Source of the DNA: Candidatus Thermokryptus mobilis
GTDB lineage: Bacteria > Bacteroidota > Ignavibacteria > Kryptoniales > Kryptoniaceae
Reading direction: 5' to 3'
DNA length: 64,000 nt
Assembly: GCF_900070205.1 (NCBI RefSeq)
Contig: NZ_FAOO01000002.1
Location: 164,311 to 228,310, forward strand
The first letter of the stretch is position 1; every line of letters starts with the position of its first letter. Positions 10,022 through 19,025 of this stretch are shown here, in pieces. A program made the translations under genes and the position numbers. Under the pieces are notes generated by a model. The model made no database searches and was not told the origin of the DNA. It saw only the letters and a list, made by a program, of their open reading frames with translations.

Positions 10022-12457
10022 ATGGCGACGATTCAAGAGAAAATCCAGCCAGTTGAGATTGAGGAGGAGATAAAGTATTCATATCTTGATTATGCTATGT
10101 CGGTTATCGTATCGCGGGCTTTACCCGATGTCCGCGATGGTTTAAAGCCCGTTCAAAGGCGAGTTCTTTACACTATGTATGAGCTCGGTCTTTTACACAA
10201 TAGACCTTACAAAAAGTGCGCAAGGATAGTTGGAGAAACACTTGGTAAATATCACCCACATGGTGATGCAGCTGTATATGACACGCTTGTTCGTCTTGCA
10301 CAGGATTTCACAATGCGTTATCCCCTTGTTGATGGTCAAGGAAACTTTGGCTCAGTTGATGGTGATTCACCAGCTGCTATGAGATACACCGAGGCGAGAT
10401 TATCAGCCATAGCCGAAGAGATGCTTCAAGATATTGAGAAAAATACGGTTGATTTCAGACCAAATTTTGATGAAACTCTGAAAGAACCCGAAGTCCTCCC
10501 GACAATTTTACCAAATCTCCTTGTCAATGGCTCAAGTGGAATAGCTGTTGGAATGGCAACGAATATACCTCCTCATAACTTAAACGAAATAGTTGATGGG
10601 CTTATAGCACTTTTGAAAAATCCTGACCTTCCAGTTGAGAAACTGATGAGATATATCAAAGGACCGGATTTCCCAACAGGTGGTATAATAGTTGGCTTGT
10701 CAGGTATAAAAGAGGCTTACACAACCGGGAAAGGTAGGATAATTGTCCGTGCGAAGGCGAGCATTGAAAATTACAAGGGACGTTCAAGGATTGTAATAAC
10801 CGAGATCCCGTATCAAGTAAATAAAGCGTCTTTGATTGAGAAGATAGCCGAGCTTGTTCAAGAAAGGAAAATAGAGGACATATCAGACATAAGGGATGAA
10901 TCAGATAAAGACGGGATGAGAATTGTGATTGAACTGAGAAGGGATGCTCAACCGGAAGTCGTCCTTAACAATCTTTACAAGCATACTAATTTGCAAACGA
11001 CCTTTGGAGTCATAATGCTTGCGCTTGTCAATGGTGTGCCTAAGATTTTAAACTTGAAGGAGATGATGAATGAGTTCATAAACTTCAGATTGAATGTGAT
11101 TGTAAGAAGGACGAAGTTTGAGCTTGATGATGCGGAAAAAAGAGCACATATACTTGAGGGTCTTAAGATAGCCCTTGACAACATAGATGAAATAGTTGAA
11201 CTTATAAAGAAGTCAAAAGACCCGGAGACGGCAAAGGTAAATCTTATGAAAAAATTTAAACTTTCGGAGATTCAAGCTAAGGCGATACTTGATATGAGAT
11301 TACAGCGTTTGACGGGACTTGAAAGAAGCAAAGTTGAAAGTGAATATAAAGAGATGATCAAATTGATTGAGAAATTGAAAAGCATTTTAAGAAGCAAGGA
11401 GTTGCAGAAAGAGTTGATACACGAAGAGCTGTTGAAGTTGAAGGAGAAATATGGGGATGAAAGGAGAACTTTGATAATAGAGGGCGAGGAGGACTTTAGC
11501 GTTGAGGATTTGATAGCTGAGGAAGATGTCGTCATAACGATAACTCATAATGGTTTCATAAAGCGTTATCCAGTGAGCGGTTATAGGAGACAAAACAGAG
11601 GTGGAAAGGGAATAACAGCAGCTGTAACTAAAGATGATGACTTCATTGAGCATATGTTTGTTGCTTCAACTCATCATTACATAATTTTCTTCACTGACAA
11701 AGGAAGAGCATATTCACTTAAAGTTCACGAAATTCCAGAGGGAAGCAGAGCTTCAAGGGGTCGTTCAATTTCACACTTGATAAGGAAAGAACCCGATGAA
11801 AAGGTCACAGCTTTTGTTGCGGTTAAAGAATTCAATGAGAATCTCTTTGTCACGATGGTCACAAAGACGGGACTGGTTAAAAAAGTTCCACTTATGGAGT
11901 TTGCCACGACTAGGAAGACAGGGCTGATAGCTATAAATCTAAATCGTGGCGATCGGCTCGTTGATGCTCGTCTTACCGACGGTGGACAGGATTTGATAAT
12001 AGGAACAAGGAAGGGAATAGCGATAAGGTTTAACGAAAAGGATATAAGACCGATGGGGAGACAAGCTGCGGGCGTGAGAGGAATTAAACTTGAAAAAGAT
12101 GATGAAGTGATCGGAATGATAGCTGTTAAAAGAGCTGGGACGACAATTCTTGTTGTCACCGAAAAAGGTTTCGGTAAAAGAAGTGAACTTAATGATTACA
12201 GAGTCACCCATAGGGGTGGGAAAGGGATAATAACTGTAAAGGTTAATGACAAAACCGGGGACATGGTGGCTATAAAAGAGGTCCTTGACAATGATGATGT
12301 AATGATTGTGACGACAAAAGGTTACCTTATAAGGCAACACATTAAAGATATAAAGATAATGAGTAGACAAGCACAAGGTGTGAAACTTATAAAATTAAAC
12401 CACGGTGACACGATCGCATCGGTTGCGAGTGTCATAAGCGAGGATGAGGAGGATTGA
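10022..12457 (+). CDS. gyrA: DNA gyrase subunit A
   Basis: 811 residues. The breakage-reunion domain has [17 protein letters not shown], the catalytic tyrosine at 122 in [11 protein letters not shown], and the quinolone pocket [17 protein letters not shown]. The C-terminal wrapping domain of beta-pinwheel blades starts near residue 510 and contains the gyrase box variant QNRGGKG, which marks it as gyrase rather than topoisomerase IV. With GyrB it introduces negative supercoils using ATP. Residue 83 is Ala where E. coli has Ser. Same operon as gyrB. Confidence 0.96.
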   Translation: MATIQEKIQPVEIEEEIKYSYLDYAMSVIVSRALPDVRDGLKPVQRRVLYTMYELGLLHNRPYKKCARIVGETLGKYHPHGDAAVYDTLVRLAQDFTMRYPLVDGQGNFGSVDGDSPAAMRYTEARLSAIAEEMLQDIEKNTVDFRPNFDETLKEPEVLPTILPNLLVNGSSGIAVGMATNIPPHNLNEIVDGLIALLKNPDLPVEKLMRYIKGPDFPTGGIIVGLSGIKEAYTTGKGRIIVRAKASIENYKGRSRIVITEIPYQVNKASLIEKIAELVQERKIEDISDIRDESDKDGMRIVIELRRDAQPEVVLNNLYKHTNLQTTFGVIMLALVNGVPKILNLKEMMNEFINFRLNVIVRRTKFELDDAEKRAHILEGLKIALDNIDEIVELIKKSKDPETAKVNLMKKFKLSEIQAKAILDMRLQRLTGLERSKVESEYKEMIKLIEKLKSILRSKELQKELIHEELLKLKEKYGDERRTLIIEGEEDFSVEDLIAEEDVVITITHNGFIKRYPVSGYRRQNRGGKGITAAVTKDDDFIEHMFVASTHHYIIFFTDKGRAYSLKVHEIPEGSRASRGRSISHLIRKEPDEKVTAFVAVKEFNENLFVTMVTKTGLVKKVPLMEFATTRKTGLIAINLNRGDRLVDARLTDGGQDLIIGTRKGIAIRFNEKDIRPMGRQAAGVRGIKLEKDDEVIGMIAVKRAGTTILVVTEKGFGKRSELNDYRVTHRGGKGIITVKVNDKTGDMVAIKEVLDNDDVMIVTTKGYLIRQHIKDIKIMSRQAQGVKLIKLNHGDTIASVASVISEDEED

Positions 12458-12523
12458 TTTTTAAATTTCAAATTTTAAATTTAACTTCAAATCGGAAACA
12501 AAAATTAACTAGGTGATGAAAAA

Positions 12524-14392
12524 GTGAAGAAGAACAGATGGAAGATTATTTTGATTTTAATTTCAATTGCTGGGACGCTTTGGTATCTTTATCCAACCTA
12601 TAAGGACATAAACTATCAGAAAAAATTATCCCAGTTGCGGGGAGAAGACAGCTTGAAATTTGTTCAGGAGAATCTTGACGATATTCAAAAGGTGAGACAA
12701 AAAAGGATAAAACTTGGTCTTGACCTTCAGGGTGGCATGTATGTCTCCCTTGAAGTTGATATAGTTAAAATGCTTGACAATCTCGCCAAGAACAAGGATG
12801 AAACATTTAGGCAAATACTCGCTGAGGTTAAAAAGGAAGCTTTGACCTCGCAGGAACCAGTGACATCAATTTTATTAAGAAAGTTTCAAGAAAGGGGAAT
12901 AAGGTTAAGCAGATATTACGGGGACATAAGGCAAAGTGATGCGGAGATAATATCTGAACTTGAAGAACAAGCTGAGGACGCAATTGATAGAGCACTTGAA
13001 GTAATAAGAAACAGGGTTGATAAATACGGCGTAGCTGAACCGTCAATTCAAAAACAGGGTAACAACAGAATCGTTGTTGAGCTCCCGGGCGTAAAAAATC
13101 GCGAAGAGGTAAGACAGCTTTTGCAAAGCACCGCTGTTCTTGAATTCAAACTTTTAAAACCAGCTGACATCGCTATTAAGGTGATGCAATCAATTGACAA
13201 TTATCTCGCTGGCAAAGGTGTTGCGGATACAGTTGACACAACTAATGTTGTAACACAAAAGCAGGACACGACTAAGACAATAGCTGAGGAGCTTGGAGCT
13301 GATACAAGCGCTGGTTTAAGCGAGTTTGAAAAATTCAAAAAGGAACATCCATTTTTCGCATATGTCAGGGTTGATGAAGGGACCGGGATTGGATTTGTGA
13401 TGGCAAGGGATAAAAAGATGGTTGATTTTATTTTATCCCGTCCAGATGTTAAAAATTTAATCCCGCCTGATTTTGAATTCGTTTGGTCAGCGAAACCATT
13501 CACAGCCCAGGATGGAAATCAATACTATAATCTCCTCGCTGTAAAGAAAGATCCCGAGATAACAGGAAAAGTTATAACAGAAGCAAGAGCTACGATTGAT
13601 CCCGACAACAATTCTCCAATTGTGATAATGAGGATGAACAGTGAAGGGGCTCGCGAATGGGCTAGAATTACTGGGGCGAATATAAACAAACACATAGCCA
13701 TAATCCTTGATGGGACCGCATATTCATGGCCTGTGGTCAGAACCAAAATCGTAGGTGGGAGCTCACAAATTGAAGGGCTTGATTCACCTGAAGAAGCACG
13801 ACTTCTTGAAGTCGTCCTTAAAGCTGGAGCTTTGCCCGCACCACTTGAAATAATTGAAGAGAGAAACGTCGGACCATCCCTTGGTGAGGATTCAATTCAA
13901 AAGGGTCTAAAGTCAGCCTACCTTGCGTTTATCATTATAGCGCTGTTTATGATCGTATATTATTTAACTGGCGGAATTGTTGCAGACCTTGCGCTTGTCT
14001 TAAACATTGCCTTCATACTTGCTGTCCTTGCTGGATTTAACGCGACTTTGACGCTTCCAGGAATTGCCGGAATAATCCTAACGATAGGAGTTGCGGTTGA
14101 TGCAAATGTCTTGATCTACGAAAGAATCCGAGAGGAGCTTGCCATAGGTAGAACTCTTAGATCAGCAATTGATGAGGGATATTCAAAAGCATTTAGTGCA
14201 ATTTTTGACTCAAATGTGACCACCTTCTTAACAGCGCTTATACTTTACAACTTTGGTTCAGGACCTATCCAAGGGTTTGCTTTGACATTGATGATTGGAA
14301 TTATCGCAAACCTTTTCAGCGCCGTTTTTATAACGAAGGTTATTTACGATATTGTGGCAGATAAATATCCAACCGTGGTAAAATTCGGTTAA
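12524..14392 (+). CDS. secD: Protein translocase subunit SecD
   Basis: 622 residues. SecD works with SecF and the proton gradient to help pull proteins across the inner membrane. It has an N-terminal membrane helix (about 7-24), then LGLDLQGGMYVSLEVD, a large periplasmic part with GVAEPSIQKQGNNRIVVELPG trimmed at the ends, and five C-terminal helices with GVAVDANVLIYERIREE, the RND-type signature. Start is GTG, supported by AGGTGA upstream; the nearby ATG is in another frame and hits a stop. secF follows after 30 bases. A ~50-residue acidic, low-complexity insert (near residues 230-275) is found in the periplasmic part. Confidence 0.95.
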   Translation: MKKNRWKIILILISIAGTLWYLYPTYKDINYQKKLSQLRGEDSLKFVQENLDDIQKVRQKRIKLGLDLQGGMYVSLEVDIVKMLDNLAKNKDETFRQILAEVKKEALTSQEPVTSILLRKFQERGIRLSRYYGDIRQSDAEIISELEEQAEDAIDRALEVIRNRVDKYGVAEPSIQKQGNNRIVVELPGVKNREEVRQLLQSTAVLEFKLLKPADIAIKVMQSIDNYLAGKGVADTVDTTNVVTQKQDTTKTIAEELGADTSAGLSEFEKFKKEHPFFAYVRVDEGTGIGFVMARDKKMVDFILSRPDVKNLIPPDFEFVWSAKPFTAQDGNQYYNLLAVKKDPEITGKVITEARATIDPDNNSPIVIMRMNSEGAREWARITGANINKHIAIILDGTAYSWPVVRTKIVGGSSQIEGLDSPEEARLLEVVLKAGALPAPLEIIEERNVGPSLGEDSIQKGLKSAYLAFIIIALFMIVYYLTGGIVADLALVLNIAFILAVLAGFNATLTLPGIAGIILTIGVAVDANVLIYERIREELAIGRTLRSAIDEGYSKAFSAIFDSNVTTFLTALILYNFGSGPIQGFALTLMIGIIANLFSAVFITKVIYDIVADKYPTVVKFG

Positions 14393-14422
14393 ATTAAAAA
14401 CAATTTTAAGAGAGATTGAAAG

Positions 14423-15376
14423 ATGAGATTTATAGGGAAAACAAACATAAAGTTCATTGAGAAAAGAAAAATTTGGTATTTAGTTTCACTAATTGTTATA
14501 CTTGTTGGCTTAATCTCTATAATTTTTCGGGGAATTCCACTTGGGATTGATTTCCTTGGCGGGACTGAGGTCATAGTTCGCTTTGAAAAACCGGTAGCAA
14601 TTGGAGATGTGCGAAGCGCAATTGCACAAGTAGGACTTGCTAAAAGTGAAATAAAAATCTATGGAACGCATAACGAGATACTCATCCGAACATCTGAGCA
14701 AGCCGAAGGTACAAAAATGGGCGAGATGATTTTATCAGCCCTACAATCAAATTTCCCGGACAATAAGATAACAATTTTGAATGAGGAAAAAGTTGGACCA
14801 AGGATTGGGGCAGAACTTAGAAGAAAAGCTTTTTATACAGTCTTGTTCTCATTGATAGCAATGCTTATTTACATTGGGTTGAGGTTCAAGCCGATTTATG
14901 GACTTGGTGCTGTTGCAGCTTTGTTTCACGATGTTCTCGTAACGCTTGGCTTTTGCTCAATTTTCAGCACTGTTTCATACCTCAACATTGAGATGAATCA
15001 ATCGCTCCTTGCTGCTTTTTTGACACTTGTCGGTCTATCGGTCAACGACACAGTTGTCGTCTTTGACAGGATAAGGGAAAACCTCAAGCTCCACAAGGCG
15101 CTTGATTTTATATCCATCGTGAACAAAAGCATAAATGAGACATTGAGCAGGACGATCATCACATCTGGAACTGTAATAGTTGTGCTTTTAATTTTGCTCT
15201 TTGTTGGGAGTGAGGTCACCCGCGGTTTTGCATTCGCGTTGACAATCGGTATGATAACCGGAACATATTCGTCAATTTACATCGCAAGCGCAATAGTAGT
15301 TGACTTCACTTTGGCAAGGCAAAGGAAAGCAGAAAAAGAGAAACTTCTAAAGAAACAACCCGTATCAGCTAAATAA
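14423..15376 (+). CDS. secF: Protein translocase subunit SecF
   Basis: 317 residues, six membrane helices. The start of the periplasmic region has GIPLGIDFLGGTEVIVRFEK and the membrane half has IGLRFKPIYGLGAVAALFHD and LVGLSVNDTVVVFDRIREN, the latter being the SecF signature. It partners SecD, encoded 30 bases upstream. The C-terminal tail is lysine-rich (RQRKAEKEKLLKKQ) and cytosolic. Start ATG follows a GAGAGATTGAAAG leader with a weak ribosome site. Confidence 0.95.
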   Translation: MRFIGKTNIKFIEKRKIWYLVSLIVILVGLISIIFRGIPLGIDFLGGTEVIVRFEKPVAIGDVRSAIAQVGLAKSEIKIYGTHNEILIRTSEQAEGTKMGEMILSALQSNFPDNKITILNEEKVGPRIGAELRRKAFYTVLFSLIAMLIYIGLRFKPIYGLGAVAALFHDVLVTLGFCSIFSTVSYLNIEMNQSLLAAFLTLVGLSVNDTVVVFDRIRENLKLHKALDFISIVNKSINETLSRTIITSGTVIVVLLILLFVGSEVTRGFAFALTIGMITGTYSSIYIASAIVVDFTLARQRKAEKEKLLKKQPVSAK

Positions 15377-15389
15377 AAAAGGAAATTTC

Positions 15390-15746
15390 ATGCGACTTAA
15401 AACGAAAGAATTTAACGATGTAGTTGTGATTGAAGTTAAAGGCAATATGATGGGTGGACCCGACTCTCAAAAATTTAGAGACCTCCTCCATAAAATCATT
15501 GATGAGGGGAAGAATAAAGTTGTAGTTGATCTTAAGAGTGTGAAGTTCATAAACAGCGCTGGGCTTGGGACCTTGATAAGCGGTCTTACCACTATGAGAA
15601 ATGCCGGCGGTGATTTGAAAATCGCAAACCCAACTGAGAAAATTGAATCGTTACTTATGATCACGAGATTGATAAAAGTTTTTGAGAGTTATAGCTCTGT
15701 CGATGAGGCAGTTGAAAGTTTCAATAAACGCTCAAAGAAAAGATAA
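15390..15746 (+). CDS. STAS-domain anti-anti-sigma-factor-like protein
   Basis: 118 residues forming one STAS domain of the SpoIIAA/RsbV type. In this family an unphosphorylated antagonist binds an anti-sigma kinase and frees a sigma factor. The key site is KFINSAGLGTLISGL with Ser56 at the usual phosphorylation position. It starts 13 bases after secF and ends 10 bases before purA. No matching serine kinase or PP2C phosphatase is in the window, so the partner is unknown. Regulation of a sigma factor is family knowledge, not shown here. Confidence 0.85.
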   Translation: MRLKTKEFNDVVVIEVKGNMMGGPDSQKFRDLLHKIIDEGKNKVVVDLKSVKFINSAGLGTLISGLTTMRNAGGDLKIANPTEKIESLLMITRLIKVFESYSSVDEAVESFNKRSKKR

Positions 15747-15756
15747 TCTCTGAAAA

Positions 15757-17046
15757 ATGTCATTTAAAATCCCTGACGGCGCCGTTTGGGTCATCCTCGG
15801 CGCCCAGTGGGGAGATGAAGGAAAAGGGAAAATAGTTGACCTTCTGAGTGAAAACGCAGATATAGTCGTAAGATATCAAGGCGGATCAAACGCCGGGCAT
15901 ACCGTTTCATTTGATGGAAAAACATACATCCTACATTTGCTCCCATCGGGAATTTTCCATCAAAATGTAACCTGTGTGATCGGTAACGGGGTTGTGATTG
16001 ACCCAATCGCTTTAATGGATGAAATAGAAATGGTCAAGTCAGCTGGCGTTGATATAAAAGGACGTCTTCTAATAAGTCACAACGCCCATCTGATAATGCC
16101 TTATCATAAGCTTCTTGATAAAATTTACGATCAAGGAGAAGACAAAATCGGAACAACCGGAAGAGGGATAGGTCCTGCTTATGTTGATAAATATGCAAGG
16201 GTTGGTATAAAAGTCGTTGATCTTCTTGACAGGGAAATCTTGTGCAGAAAGCTAAGGAAAAACATTGAAGCTAAGAACGAAATCCTTGAGAAAATTTACG
16301 GCACAACAAAGCTTGATGTTGAAAAAATTATTGACGAATACATTGAATTTGACAAGAAAATTGACGAGTTCGTCACCGATACAGCGTTATATTTAAACAA
16401 CGCTATAAAAGGGAAAAAGAAAATTTTACTTGAAGGGGCTCAAGGTGCTCTTCTTGACATTGATCACGGGACATATCCCTTTGTCACATCTTCAAACCCA
16501 ACAGCTGGCGGTGCTTCAACTGGTTCCGGAATTCCGCCGACGAAAATTAACGGAGTTATAGGAGTTATAAAAGCATATACAACACGGGTTGGCGAAGGAC
16601 CATTCCCGACGGAATTGAAGGATGAAATCGGCGATCACATAAGAGAAAAAGGTTTTGAATTCGGCGCAACAACAGGAAGACCGAGAAGGTGCGGATGGCT
16701 TGATATTGTAAGTTTAAAATACTCAATCATGATAAACGGCATTGATAAACTCGCCTTGACAAAAATTGATGTCCTAAGTGAGCTTGACGAGATTAAAATC
16801 TGCGTCTCTTACGAAATCAACGGGAAGAAATTGAAAAACTTTCCTACAAACCCCGAAGCTCTCTCAAAGGTCACACCGATATATGAAACACTGAGAGGTT
16901 GGAAAAAAGACCTCTCAAATATCAGCTCCTATTCGGAATTGCCAGCCGAGGCGAAAGAGTTCGTTGAAGCGATAGAGTTTTTCACAGGAATTGAAATTTC
17001 AATAATATCCATCGGGGCAGATAGAAAACAAACGATTTTGAAATGA
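15757..17046 (+). CDS. purA: Adenylosuccinate synthetase
   Basis: 429 residues, normal length. It joins IMP and aspartate using GTP in the first committed step to AMP. Landmarks: GAQWGDEGKGKIVDLL (P-loop), GGSNAGHTV, the IMP-binding KIGTTGRGIGPAY, LEGAQGALLDIDHGTYPFVT and TTGRPRRCGWLD. ATG at 15757 is preceded by TCTGAAAA, a weak ribosome site. The stop overlaps the next gene's start as ATGA, showing translational coupling with the histidine kinase. Confidence 0.96.
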   Translation: MSFKIPDGAVWVILGAQWGDEGKGKIVDLLSENADIVVRYQGGSNAGHTVSFDGKTYILHLLPSGIFHQNVTCVIGNGVVIDPIALMDEIEMVKSAGVDIKGRLLISHNAHLIMPYHKLLDKIYDQGEDKIGTTGRGIGPAYVDKYARVGIKVVDLLDREILCRKLRKNIEAKNEILEKIYGTTKLDVEKIIDEYIEFDKKIDEFVTDTALYLNNAIKGKKKILLEGAQGALLDIDHGTYPFVTSSNPTAGGASTGSGIPPTKINGVIGVIKAYTTRVGEGPFPTELKDEIGDHIREKGFEFGATTGRPRRCGWLDIVSLKYSIMINGIDKLALTKIDVLSELDEIKICVSYEINGKKLKNFPTNPEALSKVTPIYETLRGWKKDLSNISSYSELPAEAKEFVEAIEFFTGIEISIISIGADRKQTILK

Positions 17047-18221
17047 CAAAGGCGGTAAATATAAAAAGGGCGTTGATTTTGTTCGGGGTAACGATAGCGC
17101 TTTCAATTTTATATTACACGAATATAATCGTCAAAAACCTTGAAAGAAGGGAAAGACAGATAGCAAACCTTTATGCAAAGTCAATTGAATATATAGCAAC
17201 TTCCCCTGGGACATCGGAGTATACTTTTATCTTTGACCAAATAATTCTCGCTATTGATTTCCCTGTGATCGTAACGGATCGGGAAAAAAATCCTCTCTTT
17301 TACAGAAATGTTGAAATTGACACGACACTTTTAACCGCAGAGAGAGACAAGATATTACGCCAAGAGATTGAGAAAATGGCGAAGACATTTGAGCCGATAA
17401 AAATATCCTACGGGGATACTTTGGTTTTGAACTATGTTTTTTACGGGAATTCAAAACTTGTTGAACAACTAAAAATTTTGCCATACATAATCTTTATAAC
17501 CGCTGGGCTCTTCATCTTGATAGGATACTTAAGCTTTAGTTACATCAAGAAAACCGAACAGAGCAATATATGGGTTGGGCTTGCTCGTGAAACCGCTCAT
17601 CAGCTTGGGACACCTCTTTCAAGCATATATGGTTGGCTTGAAATTTTGAGGACAAAGATTGATAACGGAGAGGATGTAGCAGATGTGATCCACGAAATTG
17701 AAAACGACCTTGAAAAACTTAACAAGATAACGCAAAGATTCTCAAAAATCGGTTCAAAACCGGAGTTCGTTGAGGAAAAAATTGCTGATATAATAAATTC
17801 AGTCATCAGATATTTTGAAAAAAGAATCCCTCAAACTGGGAAAAAGATAATGATATCAGTCAAAGGTGATACCTCTGCAAAGGCGTTCGTAAATAGAGAG
17901 CTTTTTGAGTGGGTAATAGAAAATCTCCTAAAAAATGCGCTTGACGCCATTGAAAACAGCGAGGGGAAAATTGAATTTAAAATCCAGGAGAAAAAGAATC
18001 TCGTCTTGATTGATGTTTCGGATACCGGCAAGGGGATAAATATGAAATACAGGAAGGACATCTTTAGACCCGGCTACACAACGAAAAAACGCGGTTGGGG
18101 ACTTGGACTTAGCTTATCAAAGAGAATAATTGAGGTCTACCACAACGGAAAACTTTTCCTAAAGGAAAGTAAAATCGGGAAAGGTTCAACATTTAGAATA
18201 ATCTTGAGGAAGCAAGGATGA
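17043..18221 (+). CDS. Membrane sensor histidine kinase
   Basis: 392 residues. Two membrane helices (about 9-29 and 145-168) bracket an extracytoplasmic sensor region of some 110 residues. The kinase core has the H box ARETAHQLGTPLSSIYG with His186, N box ENLLKNALDAIE, G1 DVSDTGKGI and G2 region GWGLGLSLSKRI. ATP-dependent autophosphorylation would pass phosphate to a response regulator, but none is encoded next to it. It overlaps purA and the following methyltransferase by ATGA at both ends. The signal sensed is unknown. Confidence 0.9.
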   Translation: MTKAVNIKRALILFGVTIALSILYYTNIIVKNLERRERQIANLYAKSIEYIATSPGTSEYTFIFDQIILAIDFPVIVTDREKNPLFYRNVEIDTTLLTAERDKILRQEIEKMAKTFEPIKISYGDTLVLNYVFYGNSKLVEQLKILPYIIFITAGLFILIGYLSFSYIKKTEQSNIWVGLARETAHQLGTPLSSIYGWLEILRTKIDNGEDVADVIHEIENDLEKLNKITQRFSKIGSKPEFVEEKIADIINSVIRYFEKRIPQTGKKIMISVKGDTSAKAFVNRELFEWVIENLLKNALDAIENSEGKIEFKIQEKKNLVLIDVSDTGKGINMKYRKDIFRPGYTTKKRGWGLGLSLSKRIIEVYHNGKLFLKESKIGKGSTFRIILRKQG

Positions 18222-19024
18222 AATACGAGAAGATAAAATCAAAAATTGATCATTTGATAAAGGGTAGGAATTTTTTGAGGAAGTTATTTTACGTGGGCTT
18301 AAACCTTATTCTTTTAAGGACTTGGCATGTGAGGAAAGAGATAAAAAACTTTTTTAAATCAAGAGATGGACAAATCAATGTGCTTGACGCTGGATGTGGA
18401 TTTGGACAGTATTCTTACTTCATTGCGAAAAAATTTAAAAACTCAAATGTTATCGGCGTTGACATAAACGAAGAAAGAATCAAGGAGAGCGAAAAATTTG
18501 CACGGGAAGAAAGGATTGAGAACTTAAAATTTGACATAGCCGATCTTCAAAACTTAAACTATGAAGAGAACTTTGATCTCATACTTGCGGTTGATGTCTT
18601 AGAGCATATTGAAAACGATGCTAAGGTCTTGAAAAATTTTTACAGAGCGTTAAAAAAAGATGGACTTTTGATAATAAGCACCCCATCAACTCTTGGTGGC
18701 TCGGATGTGCACTCGGACGAGGACACAAGTTTCATTGAAGAACACATAAGACACGGATATAGCCAAGATGAAATAAAATCAAAACTTGAAGAAGCTGGCT
18801 TTGAGGATATCACCTTTAAATATACCTACGGCAAATTTGGAAGTTTATCTTGGAAATTAATGATCAAGTTTCCAATCCTTCTGCTTGGGAAAAGCTTCAT
18901 TTTCGTGGTTCTACTTCCACTCTATTATCTTTTCGTTTTGATGCCGGGATTCTTGCTTATGTGGCTTGATGGAAGGGTTGAAAATAAGAGCGGGACTGGA
19001 CTTCTCGTGAAAGCAAAAAAATAG
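18218..19024 (+). CDS. Membrane-associated class I methyltransferase
   Basis: 268 residues. SAM-binding motif I is NVLDAGCGFGQYSYFIAKKF (near 57), followed by NVIGVDINEERIK and the post motif ILAVDVLEHIENDAKVLKNF. A late motif KKDGLLIISTPS completes the Rossmann core. After about residue 210 there are one or two hydrophobic segments (FPILLLGKSFIFVVLLPLYY), so it is probably attached to the membrane and may act on a lipid, quinone or cell-surface glycan. The substrate cannot be told from sequence. Co-translated with the histidine kinase through an ATGA overlap. Confidence 0.8.
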   Translation: MKYEKIKSKIDHLIKGRNFLRKLFYVGLNLILLRTWHVRKEIKNFFKSRDGQINVLDAGCGFGQYSYFIAKKFKNSNVIGVDINEERIKESEKFAREERIENLKFDIADLQNLNYEENFDLILAVDVLEHIENDAKVLKNFYRALKKDGLLIISTPSTLGGSDVHSDEDTSFIEEHIRHGYSQDEIKSKLEEAGFEDITFKYTYGKFGSLSWKLMIKFPILLLGKSFIFVVLLPLYYLFVLMPGFLLMWLDGRVENKSGTGLLVKAKK

Positions 19025-19025
19025 A

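Noticed and set aside
11725..12159. Long antisense open frame in gyrA (144 residues).
   Set aside because: A serine/proline-rich shadow of the well-supported gyrA frame with no ribosome site or promoter.
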